Source: Pelomonas asaccharophilus_A
Lineage (GTDB): Bacteria > Pseudomonadota > Gammaproteobacteria > Burkholderiales > Burkholderiaceae_C
NCBI RefSeq assembly: GCF_031458115.1
Contig: NZ_JAVDXV010000008.1
Coordinates: forward strand, 186,001-250,000
DNA length: 64,000 bases
Direction of reading: 5' to 3'
Below, piece by piece: positions 58,907-64,000 of the stretch (its first letter is position 1; each line of letters opens with the position of its first letter). Below the pieces are notes generated by a model. It saw only the letters and a list, made by a program, of their open reading frames with translations. It was not told where the DNA came from and did no database searches. The position numbers and the translations under genes were made by a program.

Positions 58907-59755
58907 ATGGCGTCCATGAACATATTCCTCGTCGAAGACTCCGCCTCCATCCGCCGCCTGCTGGTGCGCCGACTGGATGCCATCCCCGGTATGCGCGTCG
59001 TCGGCGAGGCCGCCGGCGAGCGGCAGGCGCTGGCCCTGATCCAGTGGACCAAACCAGATGTCGTGCTGCTGGACGTGTCGCTGGCCAACGGTTCCGGCCT
59101 CAGCCTCGTGACCCAGCTGCGCCGCGGCGGCTATACCGGCCGCATCGCGGTGCTGACGGCCCAGGACGTGGAGGCCTACCGCAACGCCTGCATCGACGCC
59201 GGCGCCGACGCCTTCTACGACAAGGCCAGCGGCCTGGAGACGCTGTTCGACGATCTCGTCAGCCTGGAGGCCACCTGCATCGGCGGCCTGGACGGCAAGC
59301 CCTCCGTGCAGTTGCGCGACGGCCTGACCGGCCTCTACAACGAAGTCGCCTTGCACGAGCGCCTGGACCAGGCCTCGCGCTCGGCCTCGCGAGACGGTAT
59401 CGACTTGGCGGTCTACGTCGTGCGCCTGGTAGGCCTGGCCGATCTGCCGCGCGAAACCGCCGCTGCGCTGGCGCAGCAGGTGGCGCAACGTCTGAAGGAA
59501 GCGAGCGCCGATGCCGACATCGTCGCGCGCAGCTCGCCCGACCAGTTCGCCGTCGTGCTGACGCGGTTGAACCAGGCCGACCAGGCCGCCAGCCATGCCC
59601 GGCTGCTGGCCTCGCTGATGGCCGAGCCGTTCCACGTGGATGGCCGCGATCACGTCATGGGCATCGAGATCGGCATGGCCTTGTTCCCCGGCGACGCCGT
59701 GTCGCCGCGCGGACTGCTGACGCTGGCGCAGGCGAGCGCGTTCGGCGCGCTGTGA
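58907..59755 (+). CDS. Receiver protein with degenerate GGDEF domain
   Basis: A 282-residue protein. The receiver (residues 5-120) has Glu-10/Asp-11 and phosphoacceptor Asp-56 in VVLLDVSLANGSG. The second half starts like a GGDEF domain (RDGLTGLYNEVALHERL near 137) and keeps the fold, but the active-site motif is SSPDQF at 209-214 instead of GGDEF, so diguanylate cyclase activity is not expected. It may bind c-di-GMP or GTP or act as a phosphorylation-dependent adaptor. ATG at 58907 or 58916. It is 101 bases after the response regulator gene and convergent with the photolyase gene. Confidence 0.82.
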   Translation: MASMNIFLVEDSASIRRLLVRRLDAIPGMRVVGEAAGERQALALIQWTKPDVVLLDVSLANGSGLSLVTQLRRGGYTGRIAVLTAQDVEAYRNACIDAGADAFYDKASGLETLFDDLVSLEATCIGGLDGKPSVQLRDGLTGLYNEVALHERLDQASRSASRDGIDLAVYVVRLVGLADLPRETAAALAQQVAQRLKEASADADIVARSSPDQFAVVLTRLNQADQAASHARLLASLMAEPFHVDGRDHVMGIEIGMALFPGDAVSPRGLLTLAQASAFGAL

Positions 59756-59768
59756 TGCCGCTGGGATT

Positions 59769-61205
59769 TCAGGCCACAGCCCGACTCTTGACGACCGCGT
59801 AGCGCGCCAGCGTGCGCTCCCGCGCGATGGCATGGTCCACGATGGGCTGCGGGTAGTCGCGGCCCTGCATATCCAGCGGCGCTCGCGTCCACGGGTCATG
59901 GATGGCGCGGTCGTCCAGGTCGGCCAGCTCCGGACAGTAGCGGCGGATGAACTTGCCCTGCGCATCGAACTTCTCGCTCTGCGCGATGGGGTTGAAGATG
60001 CGGAAATAGGGCTGGGCGTCGCAGCCGCTGCTGCTGGCCCATTGCCAGCCGCCGTTGTTGGCCGCCAGATCGAAGTCCAGCAGCTGCTGCGCGAAGTAGG
60101 CCTCGCCGCGGCGCCAGTCCAGCCCCAGGTCCTTGGTCAGGAAGCTGGCCACCACCATGCGCAGCCGGTTGTGCATGTAGCCGGTCTGGTTGATCTGGCG
60201 CATCGCGGCGTCCACCAGCGGATAGCCGGTGCGGCCCTCGCACCAGGCGGTGAACAGCCGGTCGGCGTGCGCGCCGGTTTCCCACTGGATCTGGTCGTAC
60301 TCGGGCCGGAAAGCCGCCGTCATCGCATGCGGGTGGTGGTGCATGACCTGGTGATAGAAGTCGCGCCAGATCAGCTCCGACAGCCACACCTCGGCGCCAT
60401 GGTCGCCGCCCTTCATCAGGTCGTGCGCGATGCGCGCCAGCCGCCGGATCGACACGGTGCCGAAGCGCAGGTGCGTGCTCAGGTAGCTGGGGCCCTTGAC
60501 GGCCGGGAAGTCGCGCTTGTTGTCGTAGTCCTGGATGCGATCCAGGAAGTCGTCCAGCAGCGCCGCGGCGCCGCGGCTGCCCCGGCCCATGTGGTCGATC
60601 AGGCCGGCGGGCTTGAAGCCGATATCAGCCAGCGTGGGCACTCCCTTGGCGAGCTTGTTGGCGGTCAGTGCGTGGGCGTGCCGCTCCACCGGATAGCTGC
60701 TCAGGTAGAACGGGTCCACCTTTTTCAGCCAGGCGTTCTTGTAAGGCGTGAATACGCCGTACGGGCCGCCCGCGGCCGTCATCACCTCGCGGCGCTCGAA
60801 GATGACGTGATCCTTGGACGTGCGCAACTCGCAGCCGAAGCTGCCCAGCAACTCGGCGACCAGCGCGTCGCGCTTGAGGGCCTGCGGCTCGTCATCATGA
60901 TTGGTGAACACGGCCTGCACGCCCAGTTCGGCCGCCAGCCGCGGAAGCTCGTCCGCCGCGAAGCCGTGGCGCACGATCAGCGCACCGCCCAGCCGGCGCA
61001 GGTCTTCGTCCAGCACCTGCAGCGCGTCCAGGATGAACTGCACGCGGCGGTCCTCGCGGGGCAGGGCGTCGAGGATGTCGCGGTCCAGCACAAAGGCGCA
61101 GAACACCTGTCTGGCGGTCTTCAGCGCGTGGTACAGCGCGGCCTGGTCATCCACGCGCAGGTCGCGGCGAAACCAGACCAGCGCGCGGTCAAGTTGGGTG
61201 CTCAT
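59769..61205 (-). CDS. phrB: Deoxyribodipyrimidine photolyase
   Basis: A 478-residue photolyase/cryptochrome family enzyme. The antenna domain starts LVWFRRDLRVDDQAALYHAL. The FAD domain has LRFGTVSIRRLARIAHD near residue 235, WRDFYHQVMHHHP near residue 283 and RMVVASFLTKDLGLDWR near residue 350. YFRIFNPIAQSEKFDAQGKF lies near residue 405. It repairs cyclobutane pyrimidine dimers with light. ATG 61205 was chosen over 61211. It is divergent from yqgE with only 23 bases between the chosen starts. Confidence 0.95.
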   Translation of the reverse strand: MSTQLDRALVWFRRDLRVDDQAALYHALKTARQVFCAFVLDRDILDALPREDRRVQFILDALQVLDEDLRRLGGALIVRHGFAADELPRLAAELGVQAVFTNHDDEPQALKRDALVAELLGSFGCELRTSKDHVIFERREVMTAAGGPYGVFTPYKNAWLKKVDPFYLSSYPVERHAHALTANKLAKGVPTLADIGFKPAGLIDHMGRGSRGAAALLDDFLDRIQDYDNKRDFPAVKGPSYLSTHLRFGTVSIRRLARIAHDLMKGGDHGAEVWLSELIWRDFYHQVMHHHPHAMTAAFRPEYDQIQWETGAHADRLFTAWCEGRTGYPLVDAAMRQINQTGYMHNRLRMVVASFLTKDLGLDWRRGEAYFAQQLLDFDLAANNGGWQWASSSGCDAQPYFRIFNPIAQSEKFDAQGKFIRRYCPELADLDDRAIHDPWTRAPLDMQGRDYPQPIVDHAIARERTLARYAVVKSRAVA

Positions 61206-61228
61206 GCCCACAGAATAAAATGCCGCCC

Positions 61229-61807
61229 ATGGCCGCCGACCGGATTTCCCTGACCAACCAGTTCCTCATCGCCATGCCCGGCATGGCCGACGAGGCTTTT
61301 GCAGGGACCGTGGTCTACCTGTGCGAGCACAACGACAACGGCGCGCTGGGCCTGGTCGTCAACAAGCCGACCACGCTGACGCTGGGCACACTGTTCGAGA
61401 AGGTGGAGCTGAGCCCGCCCGCCGACCCGCTGGCCGAGACGCCGGTCTACTACGGCGGCCCGGTGCAGACCGACCGCGGTTTCGTGCTGCACGAGCCGCT
61501 GGACGAGCAAGGCAACCATTACAACGCCACGCTGGCCGTGCCCGGTGGCCTGGAAATGACCACCAGCCGTGACGTGCTGGAGGCGCTGTCCAACGGCGCC
61601 GGCCCGAAGCGGCTGCTGGTCACGCTGGGCTACAGCGGCTGGGCCGCCGGCCAGCTGGAGGAAGAGATCGGCCGCAATGGCTGGCTGACGGTGGATGCGT
61701 CGCCGTCCATCATCTTCGACACGCCGGTGGAGCTGCGCTACGAGCGCGCGCTGGCGCTGCTGGGCGTGGATCCGCGCATGCTCAGCGCTGACGCGGGCCA
61801 CGCGTGA
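61229..61807 (+). CDS. YqgE/AlgH family protein
   Basis: A 192-residue protein of the DUF179 family. ISLTNQFLIAMPGMADEAF, GTVVYLCEHNDNGALGLVVN and YYGGPVQTDRGFVLH near residue 72 are the family boxes. Its biochemical role is unknown; in several bacteria it lies next to ruvX as here. An ATG at 61220 is in frame, but 61229 fits the family start. It overlaps ruvX by one base (TGATG). Confidence 0.92.
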   Translation: MAADRISLTNQFLIAMPGMADEAFAGTVVYLCEHNDNGALGLVVNKPTTLTLGTLFEKVELSPPADPLAETPVYYGGPVQTDRGFVLHEPLDEQGNHYNATLAVPGGLEMTTSRDVLEALSNGAGPKRLLVTLGYSGWAAGQLEEEIGRNGWLTVDASPSIIFDTPVELRYERALALLGVDPRMLSADAGHA

Positions 61808-62205
61808 TGGCGGCCACGGTGTCGCCTTCCCAGCTTCAATCCTTTCTTGCTTTTGACTTTGGCCTGCGCCGCATCGGCGTGGCCTCGGGCACGCGGCTGC
61901 TCGGCTCGGCCGAGCCGCGCGGCACCATCAAGGGCGGGGACTTCGACGCCATCGCCGCCCTCATCAAGACGTGGCAGCCCGACGCGCTGGTCATCGGCGT
62001 GCCGCGCCACCCCGACGGCGCGCCGCACGAGATGACGGCCAAGGCACAGAATTTCGGCCGGCGCCTGTCCGGGCGTTACCACCTGCCGGTCTTCGAGGTG
62101 GACGAGCGCTACACCAGCGTTGAAGCCGAGGCCGAAGGTGCGCAAGACGTGGACGCCGCCGCCGCCGCGCTGATCCTGGAACAGTTTTTTAGAGAACACC
62201 CATGA
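61807..62205 (+). CDS. ruvX: Holliday junction resolvase-like YqgF/RuvX
   Basis: A 132-residue RNase H-fold protein. FLAFDFGLRRIGVASGTRLL carries the first catalytic Asp, VIGVPRHPDGAPHEMT and the acidic VFEVDERYTSVEAE follow, and DVDAAAAALILEQFF closes the fold. The family is implicated in pre-16S rRNA maturation and junction cleavage. ATG 61807 forms TGATG with yqgE; the end overlaps pyrR by four bases. Confidence 0.92.
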   Translation: MAATVSPSQLQSFLAFDFGLRRIGVASGTRLLGSAEPRGTIKGGDFDAIAALIKTWQPDALVIGVPRHPDGAPHEMTAKAQNFGRRLSGRYHLPVFEVDERYTSVEAEAEGAQDVDAAAAALILEQFFREHP

Positions 62206-62699
62206 GCGACCTCAAACTGGACGCTGAAGGTCTATACCTTGAGCTGAAGAAGGGCGTGCAGCGACTGCTGACCGCCGACACCGCCCTGGTGGGCATCTGG
62301 AGCGGCGGTGCCTGGCTGGGCGAACGGCTGGCCGCCGACCTTGGCGTGGTGGCCGGAACCATCTCCAGTGCGATGCACCGCGACGACTTCGGCGAGCGCG
62401 GCATGGTGTCAGGCAAAGGAGGTGCCGACCACACCAAGCTGCCCTTCGACGTGAACGGCCGCGACATCCTGCTGATCGACGACGTGCTCTACACCGGCCG
62501 CACGACGCGTGCGGTCATCAACGAGCTGTTCGACTTCGGCCGGCCGGCTAGCGTCCAACTGGCCGTGCTGGTGGACCGCGGCGGGCGGCAGCTGCCCATC
62601 GAGCCGGCGTTCTCGGCCGCCCGCGTGACCCTCAACGCCGACCAGAGCCTGCGCCTCGCGCAAGGCGAAGACCGACGATTCAAGTTCGAGGTGAAGTAA
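62202..62699 (+). CDS. pyrR: PyrR-like pyrimidine regulator / uracil phosphoribosyltransferase
   Basis: A 165-residue phosphoribosyltransferase. The PRPP loop reads ILLIDDVLYTGRTTRAVINE near residue 87, and the start LYLELKKGVQRLL with WSGGAWLGERLA is typical of PyrR. SAMHRDDFGERG near residue 50 matches the regulator's nucleotide loop. It may act as uracil phosphoribosyltransferase, regulator, or both; no anti-terminator was seen upstream. It overlaps ruvX and is followed by the interspersed repeat before pyrB. Confidence 0.92.
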   Translation: MSDLKLDAEGLYLELKKGVQRLLTADTALVGIWSGGAWLGERLAADLGVVAGTISSAMHRDDFGERGMVSGKGGADHTKLPFDVNGRDILLIDDVLYTGRTTRAVINELFDFGRPASVQLAVLVDRGGRQLPIEPAFSAARVTLNADQSLRLAQGEDRRFKFEVK

Positions 62700-62701
62700 T
62701 G

Positions 62702-62800
62702 GCCCCCACGTTCACTTCGTTCACTGCCCCCCGAGGGGGCGTCGGCCTCCAAGGCTCCGCGAGGAGCCTCTGCGAGTCTCTTGGCGGCCCAGCGGGAGTC
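62702..62800 (+). repeat. Interspersed repeat, copy B (upstream of pyrB)
   Basis: Starts GCCCCCACGTTCACTTCG, runs through the hairpin CCCCCCGAGGGGGC and ends GCGGGAGTCC just before pyrB. It fills nearly the whole gap between pyrR and pyrB and matches copy A at 18167-18239 in the same orientation to the following gene, with about 25 extra bases in the middle. Confidence 0.8.
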
Positions 62801-62805
62801 CGGTG

Positions 62806-63768
62806 ATGCTCAGCAAACGCAATCCTCAGCTGAACAAGCACGGCGAGCTGATCCACTTGCTGTCCATCGAAGGCCTGCCGCGCGCGGTCATCGAGCAGAT
62901 CCTGGACACGGCCGGCAGCTTCCTGTCGGTCAACGACCGCGAGGTCAAGAAGGTGCCGCTGCTGCGCGGCAAGTCGGTGTTCAACCTGTTCTTCGAGAAC
63001 AGCACGCGCACCCGCACCACCTTCGAGATCGCCGCCAAGCGCCTGTCCGCCGACGTCATCAACCTGGACATCGCGCGCTCCTCGACCGCCAAGGGCGAGA
63101 CGCTGCTGGACACGGTGGCCAACCTCAGCGCCATGCACGCCGACATGTTCGTCGTGCGCCACAGCGAGAGCGGTGCGCCCTACCTGATCGCCCAGCACTG
63201 CGCGCCGCATGTGCACGTGGTCAACGCCGGCGACGGCCGGCATGCGCACCCGACGCAGGGCCTGCTGGACATGTACACGATCCGGCACTTCAAGAAGGAC
63301 TTCCGCAACCTGAGCGTGGCCATCGTCGGCGACATCGTGCACTCGCGCGTGGCCCGCAGCGACATCCACGCGCTGAACATCCTGGGCGTGCCCGAGATCC
63401 GCGCGGTGGGCCCCAAGACACTGGTGCCGGGCGATCTGCGCGACATGGGTGTGCGCGTCTGCCACGACATGGCCGAGGGTGTGAAGGACGCCGACGTCAT
63501 CATCATGCTGCGCCTGCAGAACGAGCGCATGAGCGGTGCGATGCTGCCCAGCAGCGGCGAGTTCTTCAAGAACTTCGGCTTGACGCCCGAGAAGCTGGCG
63601 TTGGCCAAGCCCGACGCCATCGTCATGCATCCGGGCCCCATCAACCGCGGCGTGGAGATCGCGTCGGAGGTGGCGGACGGCAAGAGCAGCGTGATCCTGC
63701 CGCAGGTCACCTTCGGCATCGCCGTGCGCATGGCGGTGATGGCCATCCTGGCAGGCAACGAGGCTTGA
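62806..63768 (+). CDS. pyrB: Aspartate carbamoyltransferase catalytic subunit
   Basis: A 320-residue enzyme for the second step of pyrimidine synthesis. The carbamoyl-phosphate motif NLFFENSTRTRTTFEIAAKR near residue 56, RHSESGAPYLIAQ near residue 107, HAHPTQGLLDMYTIRHF near residue 140 and MHPGPINRGVEIAS near residue 275 are diagnostic. GTG 62803 and ATG 62806 are both possible; the GGGAG of the repeat is better spaced for ATG. It runs straight into the pyrC' gene after 4 bases, as in complexes where the two products assemble together. Confidence 0.97.
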   Translation: MLSKRNPQLNKHGELIHLLSIEGLPRAVIEQILDTAGSFLSVNDREVKKVPLLRGKSVFNLFFENSTRTRTTFEIAAKRLSADVINLDIARSSTAKGETLLDTVANLSAMHADMFVVRHSESGAPYLIAQHCAPHVHVVNAGDGRHAHPTQGLLDMYTIRHFKKDFRNLSVAIVGDIVHSRVARSDIHALNILGVPEIRAVGPKTLVPGDLRDMGVRVCHDMAEGVKDADVIIMLRLQNERMSGAMLPSSGEFFKNFGLTPEKLALAKPDAIVMHPGPINRGVEIASEVADGKSSVILPQVTFGIAVRMAVMAILAGNEA

Positions 63769-63772
63769 GAAC

Positions 63773-64000
63773 ATGAAGATCCTGATCAAGAACGGCCGCC
63801 TCATCGACCCGGCCTCCAATCTCGACCGCACCGGCGACGTCGCGATCGCCAACGGCCGCATCGTGCACCTCGGCGACGTGACCGACTTCGGCGCCGACCG
63901 CATGCTGGACGCCAGCGGCCTCATCGTCGCGCCCGGCCTCGTGGACCTGTGCGCCCGCCTGCGCGAGCCCGGCCACGAGCACGAAGGCCTGCTGGAAACC
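63773..64000 (+). CDS. pyrC': Dihydroorotase-like PyrC' lacking the metal-binding His pair, 5' part
   Basis: The window ends inside this gene after 76 codons. It starts ILIKNGRLIDPASNLDRTGD like type I dihydroorotases. The strand that normally holds D-x-H-x-H-x-R-E-P-G reads VDLCARLREPGHEHEG here: Cys-60 and Arg-62 replace both metal-binding histidines, while REPG is kept. This matches PyrC', the non-catalytic dihydroorotase homologue that supports aspartate carbamoyltransferase assembly in pseudomonads. The remaining metal ligands lie outside the window, so loss of activity is inferred. Confidence 0.85.
   Translation, partial: MKILIKNGRLIDPASNLDRTGDVAIANGRIVHLGDVTDFGADRMLDASGLIVAPGLVDLCARLREPGHEHEGLLET

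Noticed and set aside
62701..62805. A small gene in the pyrR-pyrB gap
   Set aside because: The gap is filled by the interspersed repeat and no coding potential is seen.
1..64000. CRISPR arrays, tRNA or rRNA genes, insertion sequences, attachment sites
   Set aside because: None seen: no regularly spaced repeats, no transposase or integrase frames and no recognisable cloverleaf or rRNA sequence.

Overview
The window looks like a chromosomal segment of a high-GC betaproteobacterium of the order Burkholderiales, probably near Roseateles, Pelomonas, Rubrivivax or Leptothrix. This is inferred from gene content and order: ubiJ-ubiB, fmdB-DUF502-aspS, rubredoxin next to the pilGHIJ-chpA operon, and yqgE-ruvX-pyrR-pyrB-pyrC'. 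It also rests on codon use and on an interspersed repeat of a kind I associate with this order. No rRNA, tRNA, CRISPR array, prophage or insertion sequence was seen.

Positions 1 to about 25.3 kb hold most of an exopolysaccharide locus of the exosortase/PEP-CTERM type. The plus-strand arm starts inside an EpsI-type gene. It continues with an O-antigen-ligase/polymerase-like protein, two GT2 glycosyltransferases, an ExoV-like pyruvyl transferase, a Wzx-like flippase, a secreted GH99-like protein, a GT4 and a DUF1972 glycosyltransferase. The first 5.7 kb is visibly more AT-rich than the rest. A minus-strand pair follows: a DUF1800 lipoprotein with a predicted carbohydrate-binding module, then a Tat-exported DUF1501 protein. 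Next, on the plus strand, come UDP-glucuronate 4-epimerase, UDP-glucose dehydrogenase and a nucleotidyltransferase. Converging on these is a tightly overlapped minus-strand operon: priming sugar transferase, EpsL barrel, galE, manC and rfbBDAC. Together they could supply UDP-Glc/Gal/GlcA/GalA, GDP-Man and dTDP-rhamnose, build the repeat unit on undecaprenyl phosphate, flip and polymerise it, and export it.

Positions 25.4-32 kb are housekeeping: ubiJ, ubiB, a sodium:solute symporter, an FmdB zinc ribbon, a DUF502 membrane protein and aspS, closed by a strong terminator hairpin. Positions 32-39.4 kb hold a prolyl-oligopeptidase-like peptidase, a TonB-dependent receptor and a class A acid phosphatase on the minus strand, a divergent LysR regulator, and a PEP-CTERM protein that is a likely exosortase substrate. 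Positions 39.7-41.6 kb hold an unrecognised membrane protein coupled to an alpha/beta hydrolase.

Positions 41.7-45.4 kb carry mpl, hemL and a thiD-like kinase on the minus strand. Positions 45.6-56.6 kb hold rubredoxin and the type IV pilus chemosensory operon pilG-pilH-pilI-pilJ-chpA, followed by a diguanylate cyclase. Positions 56.8-59.8 kb hold a CHASE3 histidine kinase with its LuxR-type response regulator, and a receiver protein with a degenerate GGDEF domain. The window ends with a photolyase and yqgE-ruvX-pyrR-pyrB and the start of a dihydroorotase-like gene that lacks its metal-binding histidines (pyrC').

The observations most worth a second look are the carbohydrate-binding DUF1800/DUF1501 pair inside the exopolysaccharide locus, a repeat that supplies the ribosome-binding site of both rfbA and pyrB, the orphan membrane-protein/hydrolase pair, the degenerate signalling domains, and the predicted non-catalytic PyrC'.
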